Part shown: one piece after another, positions 46,211 through 59,271 of the stretch
How the letters are laid out: the number at the start of each line of letters is the position of its first letter
How positions within the stretch are numbered: position 1 is the stretch's first letter
DNA from: Bugulina stolonifera
Lineage: Eukaryota; Bryozoa; Gymnolaemata; Cheilostomatida; Bugulidae
DNA: 64,000 bases
Direction of reading: 5' to 3'
Assembly: GCA_935421135.1 (NCBI GenBank)
Contig: OW285188.1
Coordinates: 17,957,233 to 18,021,232, forward strand
The notes under the pieces: model-generated
Databases searched by the model: none
What the model was told of the DNA's origin: nothing
The model's input: only the letters and a program-made list of their open reading frames with translations
Translations under genes and position numbers: made by a program

Positions 46211-46694
46211 TGTGATTTGGTGCGGTCGTCCTTGGACGACTATCGACCCAGAAATGAAGTGCCTATGAGTGGTAATAGGACTTCGCATTACATGAAAGAT
46301 CGAGCGGTCTCAGTAGCCCAAATACTACCAAAGACGACCCATCTGATCTCAAGTCCGACCTTCAGACTATACAGTGAAAGAGAGTAGTTCAACCTAGTAG
46401 GCGGTTCGCAAAGCGAATGACCTAGTAAAAGGAAGAGAAAGTCCCTGTATCAAGTATAGATGTGTCTTTATTGAAAGCCAAGTGTAGACTGAGACAATGA
46501 ACAGTAAAACAGTGCCCTTTATATAGTATAAGGACTTCCGGCCGACGTGACGTCGGGAAAAGACGACGTGTGGTCGTCCGGAAGTTGCGCAACAAGATGG
46601 CCGCCGGGTCGGGTTCTACAAAAGTTGCTTATAATGGTCCAATTCATGTACAAAATGAATATCAATGGATTCTGAGAGGTCGGGCCTCTGTACA
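46211..46694 (-). mobile_element. LTR-like or promoter-like CpG-rich block
   Basis: A GC- and CpG-rich island in AT-rich DNA, bounded by tgt and aca. On the minus strand it reads in order: ggccatcttg (YY1-like, 46592-46601), an ETS core pair (46578-46584 and 46535-46541) flanking a CRE-like tgacgtc (46548-46554), a TATA box tatataaag (46517-46525), and AATAAA (46467-46472). Enhancer, TATA and poly(A) signal within about 130 bp is the layout of a retroelement LTR. No target duplication, primer-binding site or second copy was found, so it may instead be a gene promoter. Confidence 0.4.
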
Positions 46695-49138
46695 TGGGTA
46701 TAAAAGGCATTAAAAGACTTAGATATAATCATATAATCATATATAACAATATAAAAGTAAAGTACAAGCAGATATATACATGTATGCACGCAATAATGAG
46801 TGTCAGATGTAAGATACGACTGGGCGTACCATCACAATACATTCAGAAAAAAGTTTACTTTTGCAGAAGCCAGTACATGATTGTAATACTATTCCTACCT
46901 AATATACAATATACATGTATAATTATTGTATATTAGGTAGGAATATACAATGTTAGAAATTTTTCACATAGTTGGTTGTTTCTGCATGAGATCTATAAAC
47001 ATTGCATCCTGAATAATAAATAATCTTGTATTTAAGATATTTTTGTATATTTGTTATGAGAAAATACCACATTACATTTACACTATTAGTGACAGTTGAC
47101 AGCCTACAGGCCTATACATGTGTAGTTAGAATAATGAATTGACAGTGATGAACATTAGTATTGCATGTATTTATTCATTAACTAGTAGGAGTTATCTTTC
47201 CTGTACTATCTAGAAATCACCATTAGAAATTAACAAATCTCCTTACTGTACGGATGCACGTAAAGATTCGCTATATTTGGTATATTCCATGGTTTTACCT
47301 ATCTGCATTAAGCACTGGTCTACTTCAAAATTTTGTTTTCTTGAATGAAAAATCTTTGATATACATAAATTGATAAAAAGATGATCATATGAATCACATT
47401 TAATGTTAATTTTGGTTGAAAGTGAACTTGCTTCATATTCAACTTGCTTGGCAGAAATTATAATATATAATCAGATGATTAACTTGAAGAATGATTTCAT
47501 CAAATTAAGCAGAAGGCTAGGTCGGTGACAGGAGGTTCAGACGAGGCTTAGCTAAAGCTATGGCTATGCTATTGACTTTGAGTAGGCTTTTAATATTCTA
47601 TCGGTTTTTTGGATTTTGTAGCATAATATAGCGTACTAAAATTTAAATTGTTAGCCTAATAGCGTTAGGCCTATTTAGGCCTACTAGTATTCATTATTTT
47701 AATTTTATAATAAATAATATAATCATTAATCTAACATCTACGTATTTATTTATATAATATTGTAAGCCTATATAATTTAATATATAGTATATGATATTTT
47801 TTTTTGCTTTATTTATTGCTTATTTAAAAATTGGACAGCTATGATACATGACAAAATATTCTTAATTTCTTCAAATGGCAGGTCATAACAACCTGCACTG
47901 CCAAACTATGAAATGACCCCCTGGTCCATACCCATCGAACATTGACCAAACTATGCACCACTCCTGTCCCATATGAGGCATACCTCTTCTACCCCCCCCC
48001 CCCCCTCCAGGCGGTCTAGTATGACAACAATATATTATTTATAGGAAAAGTTAAATTGGTTTTGTTAAATGTCTAATTTGTATTGAGCTAATTAAAAGCT
48101 TAGTAAGTGTGTCTATTCTCTATTTTGATACAAAATATCTAGCATGGAAGCTCTGCAAGAATTTTAATGTTTTTGCAAAGCTCATAATTATAATCTTAAC
48201 TCAAAGCTGGTGAGGACCCGAGGTGAACATTGCATGCCTGAAGTCCCATAGTATTGTATATACAGGGTTTTGAAGACGAGCCTACCCCCCCCCCCCCCCC
48301 CCTTACTCATCGGATAGTCATAGGGCCTTAGGTGATTTTTCAAACCAATATCCTCAACAATTTTGCAGTGTCGGCTTTATTTACATAAAAATTCTGCAGT
48401 CTGATGATAATAAACACAAGTGCAGGCATATAGTTCTTGATGGAGACCTGTATCACACCAACTCTAACTTGATTAGCCTTCATGTTGAATAATAACAATA
48501 GCCTATGTAATACTTCAAACTATAAAAAAATATAATGCTCCCTAAACCTGCGATATTGTTTTATGGCAGTGTAATATTAAATGTATATTATGTTGATTTT
48601 AGATTTAAATTAGTTTTATTTATTGTAAATCTAGAATTCTAATTGTAGATTTAAATTAGTTTTGTTTACTGCAAGTTTAAAATTCTAATTGTACATGTAC
48701 ATTTACACTGTGTATTAGCCTACATTGTTGGTTTGAATGTCTGTTGAGACTATTATTATTTTTCAATATGAACTACTAAAATCTAAATTATGTAAATCTA
48801 CACTAATCATGACTCAATATAGCCAGTGTAACACTTATGAAATTAGTATAATTTTAAAGACATGTTTGTATAATTTGTATTTTAGGATAGATCTGGTTCA
48901 CTTTTATTTAGTGTCACCATAGTTTCACCCAATTATTAGGTTATAAGGTTTTATGCACCCTGTTATCACCACTTGGCCCGAGCCAGCTATCCCATGTCTC
49001 TGTTTACCTCCTGGTCAACTTGACCTCTCTTCAACCAGATAATGGAATTTTGGTTATCAGTGGTTCAATTTTATGCTTGTTCAACCATGTAATGCAGTAA
49101 CGTCAAAACATAACATTTGCTCAAAGCGCAACTATATA
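46695..49138. other. Intergenic region with poly-C tracts
   Basis: AT-rich with no supportable gene. It contains a perfect hairpin at 46891-46944, two poly-C runs near 47993 and 48286, and an imperfect 50-bp tandem duplication at about 48599-48692. Confidence 0.5.
46891..46944. repeat. Perfect 19-bp inverted repeat
   Basis: Arms at 46891-46909 (attcctacctaatatacaa) and 46926-46944 pair exactly around a 16-nt loop. Likely a remnant of a small transposon or a simple hairpin. Confidence 0.8.
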
Positions 49139-49274
49139 CAGTGAAACTCCAAGGGGCCGTCATAATTGGTTTGAATTAGGCCTGAGTTTGAATTGTAAGA
49201 TCACTTCATAAGGCTAATAGTTTGAACTAACCAAGTTTTTGAATTATCCGAGGTTGAATTAAGCAAGTCCACTG
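49139..49274. mobile_element. pogo-type MITE, 136 bp
   Basis: Begins cagtgaaactcc and ends gtccactg, flanked by TA on both sides (49137-49138, 49275-49276). The internal phrases 'ttgaattatccgaggttgaa' and 'gtttgaattaggcc' resemble pogo/Tigger ends. TIRs are short and imperfect. Confidence 0.55.
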
Positions 49275-49569
49275 TATTATAACTCGGGGAGTGCATGTCT
49301 GTACCACTATACTCTTTTTCTTATACCAGAAATTGGTTGGTAGACGGACCTCTTTTTGAACGGATTTACTTCCAGCGGCAATTTCTAGTTTCTAGAACAA
49401 GTATTATGAAATATAAAACAGAAAATCTTAAGCAGAAGGCGTGTTGCAATTGTAATCAGTGTTTGGCCTATAGTTTTTTTTGCAAGAAGTTATTTGTATT
49501 GTTACTATATTTGTTGACATTATAGCTGCAGTGACTACTTAACTCTTAAGGTATGATGAGCAGTGACAG

Positions 49570-49691
49570 GTGCTGTGTGGGCTCTCTGCTGATATGGAAC
49601 CTGTACATGCCATCAATGGATCTCTACTGGTGGTGTTTATTAATGATGGTTACAGAATCCCTGGATGTAATGAATTTATGCCAAGAGCCAG
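49570..49691 (+). pseudogene. Exon-like segment upstream of the CUB remnant
   Basis: Open between a gacag acceptor and a gtaaag donor. It encodes VLCGLSADMEPVHAINGSLL and VVFINDGYRIPGCNEFMPRA. No domain is recognised. Confidence 0.4.
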
Positions 49692-49981
49692 GTAAAGATT
49701 AATATACACGTTCATTGATGAAATTATATAATAGTGTTAATGTGCAGTAATTTGTAGTGCAAGGAATATGAAATAATACTTGATAGTATTGCCATCCATA
49801 GTTCAGGAGATGAACAATATATTACTCACTATTATGCATACACACTACACTGTGCACTGTGCATGATGTGTAGTCAGATGGAATACCAACCAGAGTTTAA
49901 CATGAACCAATGAAGTCTGTGACAGTAATTAATTGTATTTTTATTGAATGATCTGTAGGGTTTGCTGATTACATTCTTGTA

Positions 49982-50170
49982 GTCAATTGGCAGGCCCTTC
50001 AAGGAGTTGTCAAGTCACCCAACTATGGCGAGGGGAGGTATGTTGCTGTACCCCAATAGTATGGACCGGAATTGGTGGATTGAGGTGTCAGAGGGCTATC
50101 ACACACTTGTACAGCTATCCACACTGTTCCACATGGAGGGAGAGCAAGGATATTGTATTGAGAAGCTCTG
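49982..50170 (+). pseudogene. CUB-domain remnant with a frame break
   Basis: GVVKSPNYGEGRY matches the typical CUB start, but a stop follows. The rest of the domain (MDRNWWIEVSEGYHTLVQLS, FHMEGEQGYCIEKLW) lies in another frame just downstream, retaining the expected Trp, Gly-Tyr, Phe-x-x-Glu and Cys. It then hits a stop instead of the usual C-x-Y-D continuation. Confidence 0.6.
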
Positions 50171-50686
50171 GTCTTGAGTGTGACATCTCTACTTGTTTCC
50201 CAGGTGGGTTATTACTCATTAGTCAGCTTTTGTTCACCTTGATGCTTGCAGTATCCAGCCAACAGTTATATAGTACATTACATATACATGTACATTGTAT
50301 AAAATGTATATTATGTACATGTAATATATCAACAATGCATATGAAGTGTGTCCAGATAAAGGAACACATACAGTACTTTATAAAGGAACCAATGTGGGCC
50401 TACTATTAGATGTTGCAATGTTACTGCATACATGTATATAGTGTAAGTAAAGTAGACTGCAGTTATTAGTATGAGCATGGATATTTTAGGTTAGCCTACA
50501 TTGCAGCTTGGAACTAATGCTTGTGCTAATGCATCAGGGTATGTTACGTGTATGCACCATATGCTAGCATACCACTATTTAGTCATCTAGCTCTAGTATA
50601 ATATACATTTATATACTTTTACTATTATACTCGTATAATGTGTTTTGTTTTCTATGCATGTATAATATGTATGTTTGGTTTACAGT

Positions 50687-50865
50687 GCTGAGTGGAAGAC
50701 ATGCTTTATTCATGTACTACATGCCGTCAAATAGCATAAAGATTCCAGTGGCCTGTATGCTAGTTTGAACTGCACTATCCAACAGATCAAGTCTATTAGT
50801 ACCTTGGTCTCTCCTCTCTACCCAGAACTACTCCCCTCTCCTATAGATACAGAATATTACATTCA
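50687..50865 (+). pseudogene. Two exon-like fragments in different frames
   Basis: LSGRHALFMYYMPSNSIKIP (50689-50750) is followed after a frame break by LNCTIQQIKSISTLVSPLYP and on to a clean gtatgt donor at 50866. Domain not recognised. Confidence 0.4.
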
Positions 50866-51070
50866 GGTATGTGTACTAACACATACACCTGTACAGGGAG
50901 TACTGTACTCTCTGTGCAATTCTAAGGGATTAACTTTTTAATGATTGATAATATTAATATCTAATATCCAGAATAATGTTAGGAGGCAGGTGAGTTCCAT
51001 CCAATCAGATGAGAGAGTGGTGGTGGTAATATGAATTAGTAATACATGTATGTACACATGTTTGTTACAG

Positions 51071-51266
51071 GCACCATTTAGTCTATGTTGTTCAGTTAAC
51101 AGTTCATTTGATGTACCCTTCCGTACAGTTGATGATTATGGCCTATGCATGAATGGAAACTATACGGATGCGAATGGAAACATGGAAACTATAGAAACTA
51201 TATGGATTCGAATGGAAACTATTATGGAAGCTATTAATGGATGTGTAGTCTGTTTCTGCATCAGGT
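51071..51266 (+). pseudogene. Exon-like segment with repeated GNxE stretch
   Basis: After tacag it encodes APFSLCCSVNSSFDVPFRTV and DDYGLCMNGNYTD, in phase with the preceding fragment, then a short tandem (gaaactat)-based low-complexity run. Its end resembles a gtaaat donor. Confidence 0.4.
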
Positions 51267-53626
51267 AAATAATAAGACGTGTTATTACAGTTGTTATTAC
51301 TATTTGTAAAAGCAACATAGCAGTCCAATTTGACCATAATGTTTGATAATGATGGTGTGCTGCTGTGATTCATATGATATAATTTGTTCAAATGATCATT
51401 ATAGTCAAATAAATACATTCATGTGTTATATAAACTGTTTACAAATTGATGGTCCAGTTGGCACATACATGTATGTAGTTATTAGCTTTACCTGATGAAT
51501 TTAGTGACTGTATTCACTGGAGGGATAGAGTGCAGTCATGCTGCAACATGTATTTTGTTTTGTCAAATTGGCTATTTGACTGAAAGAGCGACTCGTACTC
51601 CTGTAGACCTCTAGTTGTTCTCTGTTTCATATTCGGATCGTTGCCATCTACCTGAAGGGTTCACATCATAACTAATGATTACACAAGCCTACCAAGCTCT
51701 GAGGCTCATCTACATTGAAGGATGAAAGAGTCACATGATGTCCACAGTGAATGTCGTAAGTAATAAATATTGTGTCATGAGAAGACAACTCACTGGGTGG
51801 AATTGTTTGGAATTCATACATGTGGCCTACATGACTAGTAAGCATAGTGCATTGTTAGTACCTTATCAATTATTAGCAATTCATAGGTTTATGCTGTAGA
51901 TGTGGAATTGTCTGCTCCTGATTCTAACTTTGGCAAGAGAAGGTAACTCTATATCCAATTTATATTTCAGTGTAGCCTCTGCTCTTACCTGTAAACCATT
52001 ACTGTACAAAGTCAGCACTGCCCCTAGCTTGGTGAGTTGAGCATATGTGAAATTCATTACAAACAATTTTTGACAGCACTAATGCACAGAGCCTTATGGT
52101 ATGCTTTGTTTGACATTTATTGCATAGTCAAGTCATGGTTGTATTTATGTAGCTTGGGAGCCAGTACATCGTTTCACATGGTACAGATAAGATGATATGT
52201 AAGGGCTTTGATGATTGGTCCATACATGATGGTAACAAGATATCTCTAGTCTAGTCTCCAGAGGGGGAGACCAGCTATATTACTTCTTTATACAGTCTCT
52301 GTATTGAGTGGTTGTTGAGTCTATCATCACATCTAATGCCAAACTATTGGGAGGGCTAAAAGTGTGTCAACAATTAGGGAGATTTGTCTTCTCTTCAGTT
52401 CAGTATAAACTGTCTTATTCCCTTCAGTAGCACCCAAATACTTAAATTTTATATTATATAATACTGACAACAATGGATGATTTGTCATCTTTGTTGTCAT
52501 TGGCTGTTGCTGTAGCTCTAAATCTGATAATGGTGACTGGTTTACTCTGAGTTCCAGGTGTTATAACTCCGACTATGCTATAATCTAGAGAGAGAGTTGC
52601 TGCGGAGGATAATAACAATATGTCATCCCTTTACATTGGCACCTAATTATACTTACAGTGACAATTAGCACCCAATTACACGCATTATAGACGCGATATT
52701 AAAACTCTAAAGAAATTTCAGAGAATTTTCAATGTAGAAACTTATTTCATGGTTTAGTTTTATAATCTTATGTAGAGTTGATTTCTTGGTCAAATGGAAA
52801 TACCATTACCAAGCTAGTGTACAGTATGTGCTTACATTATTGTAGTGTGGTGTTCATTTGGTACATACATGTGTAACTGGATACACCCCCACCTTCAGCT
52901 CACCTGTGAACTGGAACACAACTAGTGAGGAATCTTCCACTGGCTTCTCTGATGTCTAGGTTATGAAATGGATCACAGATCACTATCTATGTAAGCTATA
53001 CAATCATATGCATGGTATGGTGGTGAGAGTTTGGGTCTATTACATAGCAGATTGATAGTCAAGATTTCATAGTTTAGTATACACTATAGTACATTGTACA
53101 TGTGCACCAACTACTAACTGTTACAATGCAGTAAGAAGCTGCGTTACTCAATAGTCAAGATACAATGCATCATTATATCCTTATTAATACTTTATTTCTG
53201 ATGATAGGAAAGAATTTTTGTACATGTAGGAATGCATTGAGTTGGTGTTACTTTATTATTACTTTATTATTCGTAATATAATATATATATTATGTATAAT
53301 TATGTAATATACATGTATATATATTATATATATATGGATTTAGATCTGTTATCTGTTTCTGCTAAGAGTTTAGATTTCCATGTTAAAATAGACCAGTGAC
53401 TCATTTCCAATTAATGTGAATATTCACCAGTATGTGTGACTTTCATATGTGCTGTATATATTACATGTATCTGCCATGACTAATTGTAGACTACTTCAGG
53501 CGTATTCGCATGAATAAGGGATTACTGGTGGGAGAGCAGCAGATGATGAACCTACTGATGTCTAGCAATGTTATACAAGTCTGTCATTTAGATGTCACAT
53601 GAATGGCAGCTATGTCGGACACCTCA

Positions 53627-53664
53627 ATGTCTACATACATGTACATGTACATGTATGTAGACAT
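53627..53664. repeat. Perfect 38-bp palindrome
   Basis: The 38 bases equal their own reverse complement, built around tacatgtacatgtacatgta and flanked by atgtc and gacat. Confidence 0.9.
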
Positions 53665-54214
53665 GGTAGAGTTGATATACATATTATTAATATACCCATG
53701 ATAGTTAGTGCAATGTACACTAGACTAATGGTATCAGCATGAGGCATAGTATAATATACATGTACATGTATTATATAATGTGTTAATTTATATGTTAGGA
53801 AAACAAGCACTTGTGTAGCAGTAAAGTAAAGGTTGCACTGAGAGAATTATCTCTTCAGCAAGCATCTTCCAGGATAAACAGAAAATTACTGTTTGCTGTC
53901 TGGTCTTCTCTACTCTGGTCTCTTTTCTCCTCCCTCATCTACAGTAACTTCTGTTCTCAACAGACCGCACTGTCATACAACTAATACAAATCTCATGCTA
54001 TGGAATTTGTCTCTTCCTTGTTTCTTTCCTTCTTCCCTCTCCTTCAGTCCAATAATTGGACAGTAAACAGGAATATATTATGTGATATGCAATACTCATC
54101 TCCTCTCATATATTTATTTACATTAGCTTACAAATGTACACTGTATACACTGGTCTACTAAAGATGACACTAGCTGGCAATTTGTAACATATTTACCTAT
54201 ATCTGCTTGTTCAG

Positions 54215-54309
54215 ATTGCTGTGTGGTGATGGAAGCAACCATTCTTATGGGATCAAGTACCTCCATGGTGACATTGCTGTAGATGATATGTTCTTCTATG
54301 AATATCAAG
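54215..54309 (+). pseudogene. MAM-domain C-terminal fragment
   Basis: Between tcag and gtagag the frame encodes YGIKYLHGDIAVDDMFFYEY. GDIAVDDMFF matches the conserved end of MAM domains (G-x-I-A-hydrophobic-D-D-hydrophobic-x-F). This island is itself intact, but neighbouring MAM sequence was not found. Confidence 0.55.
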
Positions 54310-55802
54310 GTAGAGAGATCATCATAGGCCCTGCATATTTCAAATCTTGAATATTAGAAGTTTGAATAATTTTATTTTACAAAACCACTTCTACTATTAT
54401 TGTCCGAATTTAAAATCTGATAAGCTTATTGTCAAAATATTTAAAAAATAGGTTTTTGGTTCATGATCTGAAGATATTTAAAACTGAGGGTCTACCAAGT
54501 ACCAAAACAAACAAAGTAATATATTATATACATGTACATTGTAGATGGAAGGACTGGGTGTAACAGTGTCCCAAAACAGAGTTGATGGAGGTGCTGAGGT
54601 TACACAGGCTATACAGTGAGTGTAGATCTAATGTTATATGTGGTATTTGTGTCATGTGCTGTATTGCATTGCAGTATCTATATGCAGTACAGTACATGTG
54701 CAGTGTATTATGTAAATGTATATTATTATTATGTGTATTTTATTGTAATGTATGTTATTACTGTAATGTGTATTCTATTATACTAGTATTAATACATATT
54801 CCTATATGCACCTGCACACATAATCAACTTCCACCCTTTCCCTCTAACTGCAGGTATGAGAATACACTGGACTTGTGTGCTGAAAATAGACTAATAACAG
54901 CAGTAGTTGTCTCCCCCGGAATATGGTGAAACGCAGTCCTGTGTAGCTGTGCTCAGGGATGCACAGGAGGAAAATAGAACTACATGCAGATAACCAATCC
55001 TTGTTATAATGTTACCAGGTATGTGTTGACTAAATGCTTGTCCACACATGGTTAACTAATCATACTGTTTACATAGTGCAATTAATGGGGAGATAACTTC
55101 TCAATTCCCATGATACTATACATAATATTGTAAATAGTTGACATGTGCACTGTGTTTGATCTTGGGTGGTATGTTGGTAGGGTAAATCACCCACATATCC
55201 ACCCATCTGGCCAGATAAGCTTACCACTAGCTAATCCAAGCATCAATTCCTATATATCCTTACACAGGATATGCAACGACTGTTTTGTGACAGCATTGAT
55301 ACCTACTATGACGTGTTTATCCTGCTTTATCCTACTACTGTATGAAACAGATGTTGACTGTTGAGTCTCAAAGAACATGATAATGATGGTAAATGAAATG
55401 TAAAGATATACAATGAGCTAGTGGTGTGATATAAGTATAATAAGCTGTGATATCCTGCAGTCTGTAGCCATAATTACAGCATACTATATATTTAATGTGG
55501 CCAGTGAATGGTGAAATATTGCATTAATATATCCACACAGACTGGTAGACTGTTTAGTTGAGTAACCTCTCTGTCTGTCTCTCCATCAGCTAATATACTA
55601 CCATAGGAGACAGCTGGAGACATCATGACTTGCTAATGCATATAATTACTACCATCATACATCCTTCCCTCCAGCCTGTAGCTCTGTGCAAGTACAAGTA
55701 CATTGTATGTGTCACTGAGATATACATCTAATCATGCAGTCATATAGTCATGTACAACAGATGGATACAATATTATAGCTAGCAGATGGTAATTTCTATG
55801 TA

Positions 55803-55975
55803 GATGTATTGATGGTGTATATGGTAACTATTGCATCTGCACTACCTATTACTCTGAAATCAACTGTGAAGTTAGCCACAATTCCTGTGATACACACAGA
55901 CCATGTAGTAACGGAGGTACATGTGTCCCCCCTTTCTGGAGGCTCTAAATGTATGAACTGTAGGCTTTACTGGTG
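55803..55975 (+). pseudogene. EGF-like pair with frame break
   Basis: Encodes CIDGVYGNYCICTTYYSEIN and then SHNSCDTHRPCSNGGTCVPP, the first half of an EGF unit. A TAA follows after a run of six C bases; one frame away the sequence reads GGSKCMN, so a homopolymer indel probably broke it. Confidence 0.55.
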
Positions 55976-57119
55976 AGTTGTGCATCTTTAGTAGTGCAGT
56001 GTAAATGGTAGATGATATATCGTGTCCATTAGTACAGGTTTCAACAGGTGAAATAAATGAAAACATTTGATGGAGGCATTTCCTTTTTCTCAATATTCTG
56101 CAGGGCTGGCCAAGTGAAAGTTTGATCACGACTGTGGACGTGATTTATGTAAATATTATTGATTGATTCACCTTTGAATACCTGATTTAATTATGTACTA
56201 TTTTGTATGTTATTTGTGTAGATTTAAATTATTTAAATTAAATGTAACTATTGAGCAATGGCTCCTCTATTATGCAGTCATGTAGGTGAAGATGTACAAG
56301 TCTAGTTGATTGACCCACTGTAACTTTTATTGCTACTGGTCACTAGCCTTGGTAACACTTATTGCAGAACCCAGACTATTTGTATATACAGTCTGACTGA
56401 CCACTACCCAACCCTTGGTAACACGTATTGTAAAACCAGAGCTATCTGTCTTTACAGTTTAACTGGTCTCAGGCTGATGGCAAGCTGGTACTGAATTCTT
56501 CACCTCTACGCCATTCACATAAACCTGTGAAAATATTTATTATACTGACCAATAGATGACCATACACTTTGACTTTGGCTGAATAGATCTTATCAAGTAG
56601 TTGAGAGATTATATGAATTAAGAAGAGACACATTATGTCAGTTTTGTATCTAATCTTGTACTGTGAGAAAACAAGTTACATAGCATAGACTGGTGAATAT
56701 CCAACTATAAACATAATTAAGTCATGAGTTATTTATTATCTTTGAAGGGTATTCTTGAGGTATTGAAGTAAATGAATGCAGTAAGAGACCAGCTTGTAGA
56801 AAACTCAATGACTTCATGTGTTTACTTCAAGAGGTGGGAGATGATAGTCAACTCTTGTATTGAAGCTGGTATGTCTCACAATGATATAACATCTGGCATC
56901 TTTACACCTCCTAGTAGCTCCTTTGTGTTCACTTAATTAGATTTAAGTATTTCATGATATTTTATGTATTTATGTTTAATATAAGTAAAGTAACCTGGTG
57001 ATTGAATACACCCAATGGAATGTCTATTATGGGAAAACTACATGTACCTTCAACCCTAGCAACTACCAACTGTTCCTACACATGTATAGTATGTAGGCTC
57101 TCCACTACTTCTGCATATA

Positions 57120-58144
57120 CAGAGATGTGCAAAATAGTTGGGACGCTGTAACGCAGTAGCCAAATTTCGAGTGCACTTTTAGTTCTGCCATTATATCAGT
57201 TGTTGCCCATCAAAAGGTGTAAATATATATATCATTTGAATCCTCTCACCCCAAGGAACCCATTTATACTTATTTCAAATGTGTTATCACACCTCCAGTA
57301 AAGTTAAAATGCATTATACATTTTGAGTCAAGTTCTGTATACACGACCAAAAGTCGCCCCCTAAGGGATTGATTTATGTCTTAGACCAATTTGTCTGCTA
57401 GCAATGAACTTCAAAAGATTTTCAGACTTCACTCAGAGCATAAGATCTTCAATCGTTGCATGATTTTTCACTCATTCACCTGTAATATTTTTATAAATTG
57501 GTTGTAAGCTGCAGTTAAAAGAATCACTATTTCATGAAATGGCCACACTTCAGGACAAGAAGTTGACCACTCTACTCTTGCATACTGATAAGACGATCAG
57601 AGAAAATTCTATTAAATAGTGCATTCTAAATTCTACTGTGTATAACTTCATCAGAGGTTGGAAGGAAATTGGTACTATGAAAGATTTTAGAGCTGGAATA
57701 GAAACTCCCTGTCTTGAAGCGTGGCCGTTACGAGAAACAGTGATTTTCCTAACTGCTTACAGCAAATTTATGCAAATTTTGCAGATAAGTAGACAAAGAA
57801 TTATGCAAAATTTGAATATCTTATGCTCTGAGTGAGGTCTAAAACTCTTTTGAAGTCCATTGCTAGCAGAGAAGTTAGTCTAAGACATGAATTAATCCCG
57901 TAGGGGGCGACTTTTGGTCGCGTATACAGAACTTGACTCAAAGTGTATAATGCATTATAGCTTCACTGGAGGTCATATAATGCAATTGAAACAAACATAA
58001 ATGGGTTGTTTAGAGTGAGAGGATTCAAATGATATATATATTTATACTTTTTGATGGATAACAACTGGTATAATGGCAAAACTTAAAGTGTATTCGAAAC
58101 TTGGCTACTGCATTAGAGTGTCCCAACTATTTAGCACACCTCTG
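57120..58144. mobile_element. Tc1/mariner-type foldback element, 1,025 bp
   Basis: Starts cagagatgtgcaaaatag and ends with the reverse complement (gcacacctctg), flanked by TA on both sides (57118-57119 and 58145-58146). The inverted arms are about 300 bp each (roughly 57120-57440 and 57820-58144) with moderate divergence, leaving a 380-bp centre without a recognisable transposase. TA duplication and cagaggtgtgc-like ends fit Tc1/mariner. Confidence 0.8.
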
Positions 58145-59106
58145 TATGTGCTCAAGTTCCAATACACTGTATTTGTATGCTGTATGCATTTTATGTAATT
58201 GAGTTATTTATACTGTAGCTTACTGTACATGTATTGCAATGCACGATGTAACACAAATAAATTAAGCTTGATTCATTACATCTACTCACTGCTGTAATAA
58301 GCACAGTGTAGATGCAGGTTGAACCTTGTTTTAAATTAAATTTAGATACTGATCTGCTCTGATAATGTAATATAAAGCTCTGTTACTGAATATTCTAAAT
58401 ATAAATTACAAGCTCTGATTAGACTTGTGACATCAATCTAGTTTATTGTTTAGATGCAGTAAATAGGCTACATTTGGATGTTATCTGTAGTTACAATGTA
58501 TGTACAGGAGTGAAGGAATATGGGAGGAGTTGTCTACTCTGGCTAAGGTTACAATACCCTCTGCTACTACACCTAAACACTGTATGTAGTAGTTTAGTTG
58601 CATAAAAACTCACATTTGAGAACTCTACAGAGACATTGAGCATTTTACTTGGAAATGAATATTGCCAACTACTTATAAAACTATGGTGTTATAATGCAGT
58701 GACTGTATCTTGCTGTACTATGGTTAAGTATCCAGTTTACTATCTAATGGTGGTTGTAGTTAGCAAAGGCTTGTGTTACAATGGGGCTACCTGCTGGACA
58801 TAGCTAATGGATTTCAGTGCTGCGTAGTGAGGGGTGGTATGGACCATGGAGATAGATGTAACAAACAAATAGATGGTTACCTGATAAATCCTTGCTGAAT
58901 GAAACAACACGTGTGAATAGATATGGGTGGGTACTTCTAATGTCTTCCCTTAATCTCATCCATTAGCTGTTTTAAGACCACAGTCTTCGATATTTAAATT
59001 AGCAGTCTATTACTGTCATTAGTGAGTAGTTTTGTATGAGGAATGCTATTCAAATGCTTGCTAAATATAGGGTGTGATTAAGTTGGTGTTATTATCAACT
59101 GTATTG

Positions 59107-59271
59107 CAGGTGATGTACTGATGTTATGCTGTGATGAGTGTCAACAACATGCCAGTAGAGTTACAGTATATAGATCTAGAGGGATGTACAGGTAGAAGTT
59201 GTGAATATAATATGATAGACTGCTGCTTGGCTTATCAGTGTAGGGATGGGCACTGCATACCAAAGTAGGTA
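59107..59271 (+). pseudogene. EGF-like fragment with frame break
   Basis: Encodes LMLCCDECQQHASRVTVYRS and, in a shifted frame, GCTGRSCEYNMIDCCLAYQC RDGHCIPK. The second part has EGF-like cysteine spacing and ends at a gtatgt-like donor. Confidence 0.5.

Noticed and set aside
46100..46387. 95-codon open frame beside the CpG-rich block
   Set aside because: No domain, splice signals or repeat structure support coding; it partly overlaps the LTR-like element.
46891..46944. Pre-microRNA hairpin
   Set aside because: The stem is only 19 bp, perfectly paired and AT-rich with a 16-nt loop, too short for a typical precursor.
57638..57835. Possible mariner transposase in the foldback element
   Set aside because: The frame is 65 codons and lacks a DDD/DDE pattern; it overlaps an inverted arm.
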